In this document: in pieces, positions 13,962 to 24,318 of the stretch
Position numbering within the stretch: position 1 is the first letter of the stretch
How the letters are laid out: every line of letters begins with the position of its first letter
Assembly: GCF_016464305.1 (NCBI RefSeq)
Contig: NZ_JAEIOJ010000005.1
Location: 124,001-188,000 of the forward strand
Length of the DNA: 64,000 nucleotides
Origin: Umezawaea beigongshangensis
GTDB lineage: Bacteria; Actinomycetota; Actinomycetes; Mycobacteriales; Pseudonocardiaceae
Direction: 5' to 3'
Made by a program: the position numbers and the translations under genes
The notes under the pieces: model-generated
What the model saw: only the letters and a program-made list of their open reading frames with translations
Database searches by the model: none
Told to the model about the DNA's origin: nothing

Positions 13962-14738
13962 GTGGAGATCTTCGTGGTCGACGCGTTCACCGATCGCCCC
14001 TTCGCGGGCAACCCCGCCGGCGTCGTGCTGCTGACCGAGCAGCGGGACTCCGGCTGGATGCAGGCCGTCGCGGCCGAGATGAAGCACGCCGAGACGGCCT
14101 TCTGCGACCTCACCTCGCCGGGCGCCGATCCGGTGCCGCTGCGCTGGTTCACCCCGGCCGCCGAGGTCGACCTGTGCGGCCACGCCACGCTCGCGACCGC
14201 GCACGTGCTGGGCGGTGACCGCCGGTTCCGCACCCGCAGCGGCGTGCTGACGTGCGAGGCGGGCGAGGACGGCGTGATCCGGATGGACTTCCCGGCCGAT
14301 CCCACGAGTCCCGCCCCGCCGCCGCCCGGCCTCGCCGAGGCGCTCCAGGGCGTCGAGATCGAGTCGGTCGAGCGGGGCGTGTCGGACTTCCTGGTCGCCG
14401 TGACGTCGGCCGCGGACGTCCGGGCGCTGCGACCGGACCTCGCGCGGCTGGCCGAGATCGGGGCCCGCGGCGTGATCGTCACCGCGCCCGGCGACCGCGA
14501 CGGGATCGACGTCGTCAGCCGCTGCTTCTACCCGCGCGTCGGGGTGCCGGAGGACCCGGTGACCGGATCGGCGCACTGCACGCTCGCCACCTGGTGGGCG
14601 CCGCGGCTGGGGAGGAACGAGCTGCTGGCCGAGCAGGCGTCGCCCCGCGGCGGCCTCGTGCGCGCGGTGCTGCGTGCGGACCGTGTCCAGCTCGCCGGAA
14701 GCGCGGTCACGGTGCTCCGGGGGCAGCTCACGGTGTGA
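13962..14738 (+). CDS. PhzF-family isomerase/epimerase
   Basis: 258 residues from a GTG at 13962, where the family's opening IFVVDAFTDRPFAGNPAGVV begins. The catalytic Glu is in MKHAETAF (residue 44, matching Glu45 of PhzF). The second signature DLCGHATLATAHV and the later EDPVTGSAHCTL of the second half-barrel are both present. PhzF-like enzymes catalyse isomerisation or proton shifts on small ring substrates. Length (family about 260-300) is slightly short. No phenazine genes are nearby, so it is likely a housekeeping member with unknown substrate. Confidence 0.85.
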   Translation: MEIFVVDAFTDRPFAGNPAGVVLLTEQRDSGWMQAVAAEMKHAETAFCDLTSPGADPVPLRWFTPAAEVDLCGHATLATAHVLGGDRRFRTRSGVLTCEAGEDGVIRMDFPADPTSPAPPPPGLAEALQGVEIESVERGVSDFLVAVTSAADVRALRPDLARLAEIGARGVIVTAPGDRDGIDVVSRCFYPRVGVPEDPVTGSAHCTLATWWAPRLGRNELLAEQASPRGGLVRAVLRADRVQLAGSAVTVLRGQLTV

Positions 14739-14930
14739 CCCCGTTCGGTCCAACGCAGATCACGCCACGTGGTAGCGGCCTCATCTACCTGCCAATTCAT
14801 CGCCCATCCGGGGTACATTGAGCATCAGGAGGGGTCTCGGTCACAGTACGAGGCCCCTCAGTCACGCCACGAGTTCGGACCACCGCCGGACCGGGTTCCG
14901 GTTCACGGCGCAGGCTGACGAGGAGGCTGG

Positions 14931-17537
14931 ATGTCCGACCCCGCGTCGAACTCGGCGACCGCACCACGGGGCGGACTCACCCGGTCGACCAACCGAGGCT
15001 TCAGCGTCTTCGCCGTGGCACTCCTCGCGGTGGGCGTGCTGTCCGCGGTCGCCGTCGGGTCCTGGCTGCCCGACCGCGGCGGCCACAGCCTGCTGTGGGC
15101 GGGCCCGCTCCTGGTCGTCGGCTTCCTGCTCGCCGAGCAGCTCGCGATCAACGTGGACGTCCGCAGCGGTGTCGCCTGGACCATCTCGTTCACCGAGATC
15201 CCGCTCGTGCTCGGACTGCTCGTCGCGCCCTTCGAGGTCGTGCTCGCCGCCCACGTCGTGGCCGGTGTCGGCACCCTGCTGGGTCGCCGCATCCTCGACC
15301 GCGCGATCTACAACGCCGGCCTGATGTTCGTCGAGATCTCCGTCGCGTTCGCCGTGGCCGAGGGCGTGAACCGCGCGTTCGGCAGCTCCGGCCCGCCGTG
15401 GGCCGGCGCGTTCGTCGGCACGATCGCGGTGCCGCTCGTCGCCATCGTCCTCGGTCTCACCGCGTTGCAGCTCATGGGCAAGTCGATGCGCGTCGGCAAC
15501 GGCGTCCGGCTCGTCCTGCAGACCCTCGTCGTCGCGCTGCTCAACACCGCCGCCGGACTCGTGGCCTACGAGATCGCCACGACCACGCCGTGGGGCGGCG
15601 TCCTGATCGTGCTGGTCTTCGCCGGCATCTCCGCCACGTACCTCGCCTACTCCGGGCTGCTGCGCGAGCAGCGGGACCTCGAAGCGCTCAGCGAGGTCAG
15701 CCTGCGCGTGGCCCGCTCGGGGCAGCGCGCCACCGGACCCCGCGACCCGGCCGACGACGCGGACGACGTCGAGAACAACGACGAGTGGCAGCTCATCGCC
15801 GACCGCATCCGCGAGCAGCTCAACGCCGACCGCGTGGTGCTGCGGCTGCGCACCGACCCGCAGGCGTCCATGCAGACGCTCGTGTCCGGTGAGCCGCTGC
15901 CCGAGGCGATGCGCCGCGCCGACTCCCGGTCCTCGCGCGAGGACCCGATGCTCCAGCTGCCCGGCTCCCACGTGCGCTACTTCCGCCTCGCCGACGCCTC
16001 GGAGGACGTCGTCGACGCGCTCGTGCGCCGCGACGCCCGCGAGGCGCTCGTCGTGCCGCTGCGCGGCGCGAACCAGCTCCTCGGCGCGGTCGAGGCGCAC
16101 GACCGGCTCAGCCGCTGGCGCGGGTTCGGCAAGGCCGACATCCAGCTCCTGCGCACGCTCGCGAGCCACCTCGCCACCGCCGTGGACAACCGCCGCCTGC
16201 TCGCCCGGCTGCGCCACGACGCCTACCACGACCCGCTGACCGGCCTGCTCAACCGGCCCGGCTTCCGCGAGGCCGTCGCCGAACCGCTGCGCCAGACGCC
16301 CGCGTCGGTCGTGCTGCGCGTCGACCTCGACGTGCTGTCCACCGTCTCCGACGCGCTCGGCCAGGCGTGGGGCAACCGGATGGTCGTGGCCGCCGGACGG
16401 CGCATGCGCGACTCCCTGGGCCCGGACGTGCCGCTCGCGCGGCTGGAGGGCGGCTCGTTCGCCGTGTTCCTCGCCGGGGCCAAGGCGGAGCACGCCCACG
16501 AGATCGCCGAGCGGCTGCGCGCCGGGTTGTCCGTGCCGTACCCGGTGGACCGGCTCACCGTCGAGGCCACCGCCATCGTCGGCTACGTCGCGAAGTCCGT
16601 GTGCGAGGTCGACGAGCCCGACGTGGACGCGATGCTCCAGCGCGCCGACGTCGCCGTGCGGGCCACCAGCGAGGCCGAGCCGGTGCGCTCCTACGCGCCG
16701 AGCATGGGCCAGATCTTCCTGCGCCGCTTCCAGCTCGTGACGCAGTTCCGGCACGCGCTGGAGGGCGGCCAGATCTCGGTGCACTACCAGCCGAAGGTGG
16801 CGCTGCCCAGCCGTCAGGTCGTCGGCGCGGAGGCGCTCGTGCGCTGGAAGCACCCCGAGTTCGGCCGGGTCGACCCCGACGAGTTCGTGCCGGCCGTCGA
16901 GGCCACCGGGCTCGTCGACGTGCTCACCGACTTCGTCATGGACCGCGCCCTGGAGCGCGTCCGGATGTGGCTGGACCGCGGCCTGCGGATGTCCATCGCG
17001 GTCAACCTGTCCGTGCGCACGCTCGCCGACGAGCAGTTCCCCGACCGCGTGGCCGTGGCGCTGGAGCACCACGACGTGCCGCCGGGGCTGCTCACCTTCG
17101 AGCTCACCGAGTCGGGCGTCATGGCCGACCCCGAGCGGGCGCTGCCGGTGCTGCGCAGGCTGCACGCGCTGGGCGTCGTGCTCGCCGTCGACGACTTCGG
17201 CACCGGCTACTCCTCTCTCGCCTACCTGCGCCAGCTCCCGGTGGACGAGGTGAAGATCGACAAGAGCTTCGTGCTCGGCATGGGCACCGACCTCGGCGAC
17301 ATGGCCGTCGTGCGGTCCATCGTCGAGCTCGGCCACTCGCTCGGCCTGGTCGTCGTCGCCGAGGGCGTCGAGGACGACGCCGCGCGCGACCAGCTCGTCG
17401 CGATGGGCTGCGACATCGCCCAGGGCTACCTGATCTCCCGGCCGCTGTCGGAGGAGCGCTTCGAGGCCTGGCTGCGCGCGCGAACGGTGCAGGTCAGGGG
17501 CGCGCGGGATGAGACGGTGCTCACTCTGGTGCACTGA
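14931..17537 (+). CDS. membrane GGDEF-EAL protein, probable c-di-GMP phosphodiesterase
   Basis: 868 residues. Residues about 20-240 form a multi-helix membrane region (MASE-like), followed by a GAF-like segment (about 270-420), a GGDEF domain beginning DPLTGLLNRPGF, and a C-terminal EAL domain. The GGDEF signature is EGGSF instead of GGDEF, so cyclase activity is probably lost. The EAL motifs GAEALVRW, NLSVRTL, FELTESGV, DDFGTGYSSL, KIDKSFV, AEGVE and QGYLISRPL are all kept, so it should hydrolyse c-di-GMP. GAGGAGG precedes the ATG. It stands alone between phzF and the tRNA cluster. Confidence 0.88.
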   Translation: MSDPASNSATAPRGGLTRSTNRGFSVFAVALLAVGVLSAVAVGSWLPDRGGHSLLWAGPLLVVGFLLAEQLAINVDVRSGVAWTISFTEIPLVLGLLVAPFEVVLAAHVVAGVGTLLGRRILDRAIYNAGLMFVEISVAFAVAEGVNRAFGSSGPPWAGAFVGTIAVPLVAIVLGLTALQLMGKSMRVGNGVRLVLQTLVVALLNTAAGLVAYEIATTTPWGGVLIVLVFAGISATYLAYSGLLREQRDLEALSEVSLRVARSGQRATGPRDPADDADDVENNDEWQLIADRIREQLNADRVVLRLRTDPQASMQTLVSGEPLPEAMRRADSRSSREDPMLQLPGSHVRYFRLADASEDVVDALVRRDAREALVVPLRGANQLLGAVEAHDRLSRWRGFGKADIQLLRTLASHLATAVDNRRLLARLRHDAYHDPLTGLLNRPGFREAVAEPLRQTPASVVLRVDLDVLSTVSDALGQAWGNRMVVAAGRRMRDSLGPDVPLARLEGGSFAVFLAGAKAEHAHEIAERLRAGLSVPYPVDRLTVEATAIVGYVAKSVCEVDEPDVDAMLQRADVAVRATSEAEPVRSYAPSMGQIFLRRFQLVTQFRHALEGGQISVHYQPKVALPSRQVVGAEALVRWKHPEFGRVDPDEFVPAVEATGLVDVLTDFVMDRALERVRMWLDRGLRMSIAVNLSVRTLADEQFPDRVAVALEHHDVPPGLLTFELTESGVMADPERALPVLRRLHALGVVLAVDDFGTGYSSLAYLRQLPVDEVKIDKSFVLGMGTDLGDMAVVRSIVELGHSLGLVVVAEGVEDDAARDQLVAMGCDIAQGYLISRPLSEERFEAWLRARTVQVRGARDETVLTLVH

Positions 17538-17608
17538 CGCGACCCCCCGATTTCACAACTCGCGGGGTGGTTGTGTAGAGTTCTTCTTGCCCCGCAAGGA
17601 GCAGATCG

Positions 17609-17681
17609 GCCCCAATAGCTCAGTCGGTAGAGCGTTTCCATGGTAAGGAAAAGGTCTACGGTTCGATTCCGTATTGGGGCT
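17609..17681 (+). tRNA. tRNA-Thr (GGT)
   Basis: Acceptor GCCCCAA/TTGGGGC, D-arm GCTC...GAGC, anticodon stem TTTCC/GGAAA with loop ATGGTAA, T-arm TACGG TTCGATT CCGTA. Anticodon GGT gives Thr. No CCA is encoded. Confidence 0.95.
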
Positions 17682-17684
17682 CAA

Positions 17685-17722
17685 CAACTCGGCCGCGGTG
17701 CACGTGCATCGCGGCCGAGTTG
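17685..17722 (+). terminator. hairpin between tRNA-Thr and tRNA-Met
   Basis: A 13-bp stem CAACTCGGCCGCG with its complement and a 12-base loop, just past tRNA-Thr. There is no U-tract, so it may be a processing or partial termination site. Confidence 0.6.
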
Positions 17723-17727
17723 CGTAA

Positions 17728-17800
17728 AGCGGTGTAGCTCAGTTGGTAGAGCAAGCGGCTCATAATCGCTGTGTCGCCGGTTCAAGTCCGGCCACCGCTA
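17728..17800 (+). tRNA. tRNA-Met (CAT), elongator-like
   Basis: Acceptor AGCGGTG/CACCGCT plus A, anticodon loop CTCATAA, T-arm GCCGG TTCAAGT CCGGC. The start A:T-type acceptor pair and lack of initiator features favour the elongator form. It sits with tRNA-Thr upstream of rpmG, as in mycobacteria. Confidence 0.92.
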
Positions 17801-17808
17801 CGCGAGTG

Positions 17809-17846
17809 AGCGAGCCGTGTTCGCGGAGTGCGCGAACCGGCTCGCT
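17809..17846 (+). terminator. hairpin after tRNA-Met
   Basis: The stem AGCGAGCCG...TTCGCG pairs with CGCGAA CCGGCTCGCT (one bulge) starting eight bases after the tRNA. The following 230 bases before rpmG are GC-rich with another palindrome CCGGGGGCC-G-GGCCCCCGG at 17857-17875 and no gene. Confidence 0.6.
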
Positions 17847-18083
17847 TCGCATCACACCGGGGGCCGGGCCCCCGGACCCCCGCGCCGGGCGGGCTTCGCC
17901 CCCCGGACCTCCTTCTGGCTCGCCTTCGGCCTCGCGTCCGGTGGGTGGGTCGGCGGGCGTTGGTGGTGCTTACACTTCATCTTCTTCGGGGTGGTCCGCC
18001 CCGAGCCCTGCCGCCGGGGTAAGCCCCTGGCGGTCGCTCCCCTCCGGGGAGCCGGGGAACGTGTGCTCTAGAAAGGCAAGGCC

Positions 18084-18248
18084 GTGGCTGCTACCGACGT
18101 ACGTCCGAAGATCACCCTCGCGTGCGAGGTGTGCAAGCACCGGAACTACATCACCAGGAAGAACCGGCGCAACGACCCGGACCGCCTGGAGCTGAAGAAG
18201 TTCTGCCCGAACTGCAAGACGCACCGCGCGCACAAGGAGACCCGCTGA
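18084..18248 (+). CDS. rpmG: 50S ribosomal protein L33
   Basis: 54 residues from a GTG preceded by GAAAGG. The Cys pairs CEVC and CPNC mark the zinc-binding form of L33, a large-subunit protein near the E site. The core [20 protein letters not shown] is typical. Its place just before hadA and after tRNA-Thr/Met matches the conserved actinobacterial locus. A terminator at 18273 separates it from hadA. Confidence 0.95.
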   Translation: MAATDVRPKITLACEVCKHRNYITRKNRRNDPDRLELKKFCPNCKTHRAHKETR

Positions 18249-18272
18249 CACCAGCGGATCCACCTGGTTCAC

Positions 18273-18307
18273 GACGAGGCCGCCCCGACGATCGGGGCGG
18301 CCTCGTC
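18273..18307 (+). terminator. terminator after rpmG
   Basis: A perfect 16-bp stem GACGAGGCCGCCCCGA with a 3-base loop, 24 bases past the rpmG stop. There is no long U-run, as is common in high-GC actinobacteria. Confidence 0.75.
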
Positions 18308-18322
18308 GCGTAATCTGCCCCG

Positions 18323-18784
18323 GTGCCCCTGGATCCGTCGTTCATCGGACGCAGCTACCCGCCCTCCGCGCCCTACGAGGTGAGCCGCGAGAAGATCCGC
18401 GAGTTCGCCGACGCCGTGGGGGAGACCAGCCCGGCGCACCGCGACCCGGAGTTCGCCCGCGCGGCGGGTCACCCCGACGTGATCGCCCCGCCGACCTTCG
18501 CGATCGTGCTGTCCATGCGGGCCCAGGAGATCGTGGTGAGCGATCCCGCCCTCGGCCTGGACTACACCCGCGTCGTGCACGGCGACCAGACGTTCGTGCA
18601 CCACCGCCCCGTGCGGGCCGGGGACCGGCTCGTCGTCCAGCTCCACGTGGACTCCATCATCACCCGCATGGGCAACGACCTGCTGTCCCTGCGCGCCGAG
18701 ATCACCACCGAGGACGGCGAGGCCGTCTCCACCGCCAAGTCCACGCTCGTCGTGCGCGGGACCGACCAGGAGGCCGCCGAATGA
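18323..18784 (+). CDS. hadA: (3R)-hydroxyacyl-ACP dehydratase subunit HadA
   Basis: 153 residues, an N-terminal MaoC-type hot-dog fold. It begins PLDPSFIGRSYPPSAPYEVS, with HPDVIAPPTFAIVLSM and HGDQTFVHHRPVRAGD as conserved blocks. HadA is the non-catalytic partner that shapes the acyl channel of the FAS-II type dehydratase. The GTG start lies 15 bases after the rpmG terminator. It overlaps hadB by four bases. The function in fatty-acid elongation rests on synteny with the mycobacterial rpmG-hadABC locus. Confidence 0.85.
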   Translation: MPLDPSFIGRSYPPSAPYEVSREKIREFADAVGETSPAHRDPEFARAAGHPDVIAPPTFAIVLSMRAQEIVVSDPALGLDYTRVVHGDQTFVHHRPVRAGDRLVVQLHVDSIITRMGNDLLSLRAEITTEDGEAVSTAKSTLVVRGTDQEAAE

Positions 18785-19206
18785 CCCCCTCAGCCGCCGA
18801 CGTGACCGTCGGGACCGTCCTGCCCCCGCTGTCGGTCCGGATTACCCGCGCCGACCTCGTGCGCTACGCGGGCGCCTCGCTGGACTTCAACCCGATCCAC
18901 TGGAACGACCGCTCCGCCGTCGCGGTCGGCCTGCCCGGCGTCATCGCCCACGGGATGCTGACGATGGCGCTCGCCGGGCGCGTCGTGACCGACTGGGTCG
19001 GCGACCCCGGTGCCGTCGTCGAGTGGGGCGTGCGCTTCGGCCGCCCCGTCGTGGTCCCCGACGACGACGAGGGCGCTCAGCTCGACGTCACCGCCAAGGT
19101 GACCAAGATCCACGACGACGGCACCGTCAAGGTCCTCGTGACCGCCACGTTCGACGGCAGGTCGGTGCTCGGCGGCGCGCAGGCGCGGGTCCGCCTCCCC
19201 GGCTGA
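18781..19206 (+). CDS. hadB: (3R)-hydroxyacyl-ACP dehydratase subunit HadB
   Basis: 141 residues with the catalytic hydratase motif LDFNPIHWNDRSA (Asp and His) at about 36-48 and GVIAHGMLTMAL after it. It forms the active heterodimer with HadA, dehydrating 3-hydroxyacyl-ACP. ATGA overlap with hadA ensures equal synthesis. In mycobacteria a third gene, hadC, follows; here the next gene is on the other strand and unrelated, so only the AB enzyme exists at this locus, as expected for a lineage without mycolic acids. Confidence 0.87.
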   Translation: MTPSAADVTVGTVLPPLSVRITRADLVRYAGASLDFNPIHWNDRSAVAVGLPGVIAHGMLTMALAGRVVTDWVGDPGAVVEWGVRFGRPVVVPDDDEGAQLDVTAKVTKIHDDGTVKVLVTATFDGRSVLGGAQARVRLPG

Positions 19207-19216
19207 GGAACGGCGG

Positions 19217-19813
19217 TCAGAAGCCGCCGCAGATCGCGCTGCTGAACCGACCGGATCCCGTGGCGGTCTTCTTCTCCACGCCGTCCACGGTGATCCGGCA
19301 CGCCACGGTGCCGCCCCGCTCGTCGGTCGAGACGGTCAGCGTGCCGCTGCTGAACGGGCCCGACGTCCGCAGCTCCTTCTGCCACGGCAGCGACGCCGGG
19401 TCCTCGGAGCTCGTGGACGACCCGCCGCCGTCGAACGTCGAGTACGTGACCGTCGCGCCCGGCGCGTCGCCGGTGACCTCGTAGACGACGGTGGACTGCT
19501 GCGACGACCGCTCGTCCACCTCGTTCGCGGCGCTGCCGAACGCGGCCACCCACAGCACGCACACCAGCAGGCCGATCGCGGACAGGACGACGCCCGCGAC
19601 CGCGAGGCCCCCGTTGTCGGCCCGTCCGGAGCGGGCCCTCACGACGCCCAGCACGCTCAGGACCAGGCCGAGCACCACCAGCGGCCACGCGACCACGCCG
19701 ACGATCGGGACGAAGCTGAACAGCAGACCGACCAGGCCCAGCACGAACCCGGCGGTGCCGAGCCCGTTGCGCTGCCGGACCGGCTGGGACTCCTGCGGTG
19801 GCGAGTAGCTCAT
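19217..19813 (-). CDS. DUF4190/MmpS-like membrane protein
   Basis: 198 residues. Two membrane helices (about 20-55 and 67-95: GLVGLLFSFVPIVGVVAWPL, VVLSAIGLLVCVLWVAAF) match the DUF4190 layout. The exported C-terminal half (YEVTGDAPGATVTYSTFDGG to VACRITVDGVEKKTATGSGR) resembles the MmpS beta-sandwich that accompanies lipid transporters. The ATG has GAGGAG eight bases upstream. It converges on hadB with only ten bases between. Partner and role are unknown. Confidence 0.75.
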   Translation of the reverse strand: MSYSPPQESQPVRQRNGLGTAGFVLGLVGLLFSFVPIVGVVAWPLVVLGLVLSVLGVVRARSGRADNGGLAVAGVVLSAIGLLVCVLWVAAFGSAANEVDERSSQQSTVVYEVTGDAPGATVTYSTFDGGGSSTSSEDPASLPWQKELRTSGPFSSGTLTVSTDERGGTVACRITVDGVEKKTATGSGRFSSAICGGF

Positions 19814-19933
19814 CGAATTCTCCTCAACGCTCCGTACGACTGAACGGCGTATCGATCTACGACGTTCGGCGGTTACGGGACTCACTCGATCGAGCTAGAG
19901 GAGAGCGCCGGGTCGCCCCCGCGTCCCGGCGGG

Positions 19934-21148
19934 TCAGCCGACCTCGCGCAGGAGGTCGCCCAGCCTGGTCACGCCCGTGACCAGGTCCTCGTCGCCCAGC
20001 GCGTAGGACAGCCGCAGGTAGCCGGGCGTGCCGAACGCCTCGCCCGGCACCACGGCCACCTCGGCGTGCTCCAGGACCGCGGCCGCGAGGTCGGCGCTGC
20101 TGTCCAGCCGCGTGCCGCGCAGCTCCCGGCCCAGCAGCTCCTTCACCGACGGGTACGCGTAGAACGCGCCCCGCGGCGTCGGGCACCGCACGCCGGGGAT
20201 CGCCGACAGCATCTCCACCGTCGTGCGGCGCCTGCGGTCGAACGCCTCCCGCATCTCGCGCACCGCGTCCAGCGGGCCGGACACGGCCTCCAGGGCGGCC
20301 CGCTGCGCCACGTTGGACACGGTGGACGTCAGGTGCGACTGGAGGTTCGCCGCCGCGGCCACGACGTCGCGCGGGCCGATCAACCAGCCCACCCGCCAGC
20401 CGGTCATCGCGTACGTCTTCGCCACGCCGTTGACCACGATGCAGCGGTCGGCCAGCTCCGGCACGGCCACCGGCGCCGACACCGGCAGCGCGCCGTCGTA
20501 GACCAGGTGCTCGTAGATCTCGTCGGTGATCACCCAGATGCCGTGCTCGACCGCCCAGCGGCCGATCGCGGTGATCAGCTCGCGGCCGAGCACCGCGCCC
20601 GTCGGGTTCGACGGCGAGCACAGCAGCAGGACCTTCGTGCGCTCCGTGCGCGCCGCCTCGAGCTGCTCGACGCTCACCAGGTAGCCGGTCGACTCGTCCG
20701 CCACGACCGGCACCGGGACGCCGCCGGCGAGGGTGATGGCCTCCGGGTAGGTGGTCCAGTGCGGCGTGGGCAGCAGCACCTCGTCGCCGGGGTCGACGAT
20801 CGTCGCGAACGCCGTGAACACGGCGTGCTTGCCGCCGTTGGTGATCAGCACTTGACCGGGCTCGACGCTGTGACCGGAATCGCGCAGCTCGGGCAGGCCG
20901 GCCGCCGGGCTGTACCGGTGGTTGCGCGGATCGGCGCACGCGGCCTGCGCCGCGGCCACGATCGCCGCGGGCGTGGGGAAGTCCGGCTCGCCGGCGCCGA
21001 ACCCGATGACGGGCCGTCCCGCTGCCTTGAGCGCCTTGGCGCGGGAGTCGACGGCGAGGGTGGCGGACTCGGTGATGGCGCCGACCCTCCGCGACGTCCT
21101 CGGACGGGCGGAAGTGCTGGTCGCGGGGGTGGAGCCGGAATCGGTCAC
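19934..21148 (-). CDS. aspC: PLP-dependent aspartate-type aminotransferase
   Basis: About 404 residues from a GTG with GGAG upstream. Class I aminotransferase marks: [11 protein letters not shown] near the N-terminus, [18 protein letters not shown] (PLP ring contacts), [13 protein letters not shown] with the PLP-binding Lys, and [15 protein letters not shown] at the end. It transfers amino groups between aspartate and 2-oxoglutarate. Oddity: the region [20 protein letters not shown] lacks about nine residues that relatives have between LPEL and RDSG (recalled as AAIAAKT-like), an in-frame loss of part of a helix. Its position upstream of tRNA-Trp-secE is typical. Confidence 0.87.
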   Translation of the reverse strand: MTDSGSTPATSTSARPRTSRRVGAITESATLAVDSRAKALKAAGRPVIGFGAGEPDFPTPAAIVAAAQAACADPRNHRYSPAAGLPELRDSGHSVEPGQVLITNGGKHAVFTAFATIVDPGDEVLLPTPHWTTYPEAITLAGGVPVPVVADESTGYLVSVEQLEAARTERTKVLLLCSPSNPTGAVLGRELITAIGRWAVEHGIWVITDEIYEHLVYDGALPVSAPVAVPELADRCIVVNGVAKTYAMTGWRVGWLIGPRDVVAAAANLQSHLTSTVSNVAQRAALEAVSGPLDAVREMREAFDRRRRTTVEMLSAIPGVRCPTPRGAFYAYPSVKELLGRELRGTRLDSSADLAAAVLEHAEVAVVPGEAFGTPGYLRLSYALGDEDLVTGVTRLGDLLREVG

Positions 21149-21402
21149 GATCTCCGATCGTGGCGGAGAGCACACTTTCACCGTCCTCGGGGAGGAGTGC
21201 TCCCCCCGGTGTGGCAAGCTGTGTCGAACGGACCGGTCGATCTGCTCGGAAACATCGTTCGACCGGCCCGATTGGGGTGTGCGGGTGCTCGTGCCGTACA
21301 CTTCCGAACTCGGGACGACCACCGGGTGCTCCACGGGCCACGTGGAGGAACTGGAGGACGTCCGCAGCCAGGGGGTTCCACGCACCAGCGTGGTGGCTCC
21401 AA

Positions 21403-21475
<73 letters not shown>

Positions 21476-21505
21476 CGTCGAAGCGCACGGTGAGCGGAGG
21501 ACGGC

Positions 21506-22838
<1,333 letters not shown>

Positions 22839-22919
22839 CCGATCCCCCTCGGGGATCGTCGGCCACGCTGCGGCTGGCAGGGCCGTGCGCGGACACTGCA
22901 ATAACAGGAAGTTCGAGAG

Positions 22920-23354
22920 ATGCCTCCCAAGAAGAAGAAGCTGTCTGCGGTCATCAAGCTGCAGATCAAGGCCGGCGCCGCGAACCCGGCGCCTCCCGTC
23001 GGTCCCGCGCTGGGTCAGCACGGCGTCAACATCATGGAGTTCTGCAAGGCGTACAACGCCGCGACCGAGTCGCAGCGCGGCACCGTGGTGCCCGTCGAGA
23101 TCTCCGTGTACGAGGACCGCTCGTTCGACTTCAAGCTCAAGACCCCGCCGGCCGCGAAGCTGCTGCTCAAGGCCGCCGGTGTCGAGAAGGGCAGCGGCGA
23201 GCCGCACCGCGTCAAGGTCGCCAAGGTGACCATGGACCAGGTGCGCGAGATCGCGACGGCCAAGATGGTCGACCTGAACGCGAACGACGTCGACCACGCC
23301 GCGAAGATCATCGCCGGTACCGCCCGCTCCATGGGCATCACCGTCGAGGGCTGA
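22920..23354 (+). CDS. rplK: 50S ribosomal protein L11
   Basis: 144 residues, [20 protein letters not shown] start, with the proline-rich [20 protein letters not shown] loop that binds thiostrepton-type drugs and the GTPase-centre rRNA. Full family length. It lies in a nusG-rplK-rplA series and 113 bases before rplA. Confidence 0.97.
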
Positions 23355-23467
23355 GACGCCACCCGTCGCACCCGCGAGAGCGTGGTGCGGCACATCCACA
23401 GCAGTACGTGGGAGAGCTCGCGCTGATGCTCGCACCACAACTGTTCCACTGAGTAAGGACAGGATTC

Positions 23468-24178
23468 ATGAAGCGCAGCAAGGCATACCGCCAGGCCGCT
23501 GAGCTGGTGGACCGGGAGCGGCTGTACTCGCCGCTGGAGGCCGCCAAGCTCGCCAAGGAGACCTCCAAGGTCAAGCTGGACGCCACCGTCGAGGTCGCGA
23601 TCCGCCTGGGCGTCGACCCCCGCAAGGCAGACCAGATGGTCCGCGGCACCGTGAACCTGCCGCACGGTACCGGCAAGACCGCCCGCGTCATCGTCTTCGC
23701 GACCGGCGACAAGGCCGCCGAGGCCGAGGCCGCCGGCGCCGACGTGGTCGGCTCCGAGGACCTGATCGAGCGCATCCAGGGCGGTTTCCTGGACTTCGAC
23801 GCCGCGATCGCCACGCCCGACCAGATGGCGAAGGTCGGTCGCATCGCCCGCATCCTCGGCCCGCGCGGCCTGATGCCGAACCCGAAGACGGGCACCGTGA
23901 CGCCGGACGTCACGAAGGCCGTTCAGGACATCAAGGGCGGTAAGATCAACTTCCGCGTCGACAAGCAGGCCAACCTGCACCTGGTCATCGGCAAGGCGTC
24001 CTTCGACAGCGAGAAGCTGGTGGAGAACTACGCCGCCGCGCTGGACGAGATCCTGCGCGCGAAGCCGTCCGCGGCCAAGGGCCGGTACCTGAAGAAGGTC
24101 ACCGTCTCCACGACCATGGGCCCCGGCATCCCGGTCGACCCGAACCGCACCCGCAACATGCTGGTCGACGAGGCGTGA
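23468..24178 (+). CDS. rplA: 50S ribosomal protein L1
   Basis: 236 residues. [20 protein letters not shown] opening and [18 protein letters not shown] signature are intact. L1 forms the mobile stalk at the E site and in many bacteria represses its own operon by binding the mRNA. AAGGACAGG precedes the ATG. A strong terminator at 24264 ends the unit. Confidence 0.97.
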   Translation: MKRSKAYRQAAELVDRERLYSPLEAAKLAKETSKVKLDATVEVAIRLGVDPRKADQMVRGTVNLPHGTGKTARVIVFATGDKAAEAEAAGADVVGSEDLIERIQGGFLDFDAAIATPDQMAKVGRIARILGPRGLMPNPKTGTVTPDVTKAVQDIKGGKINFRVDKQANLHLVIGKASFDSEKLVENYAAALDEILRAKPSAAKGRYLKKVTVSTTMGPGIPVDPNRTRNMLVDEA

Positions 24179-24263
24179 CGACCGCTTCTCCGGAGGCGGC
24201 GGTTCGGACGCGCTGATCCGATCGTCTCCACCGTCGCGACCTCGCGTGTCGCTCACGACGGAC

Positions 24264-24300
24264 GAAGGGCCCCGGTGATCTCCGATCACCGGGGCCCTTC
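24264..24300 (+). terminator. terminator after rplA
   Basis: A 17-bp perfect stem GAAGGGCCCCGGTGATC with a 3-base loop, 86 bases after the rplA stop. The next gene converges from the other strand, so it may act both ways. Confidence 0.85.
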
Positions 24301-24318
24301 GTCGTGCCCGCACCGTCT

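Noticed and set aside
14862-17534. 890-codon open frame opposite the GGDEF/EAL gene
   Set aside because: Low-complexity shadow of a well-supported gene.
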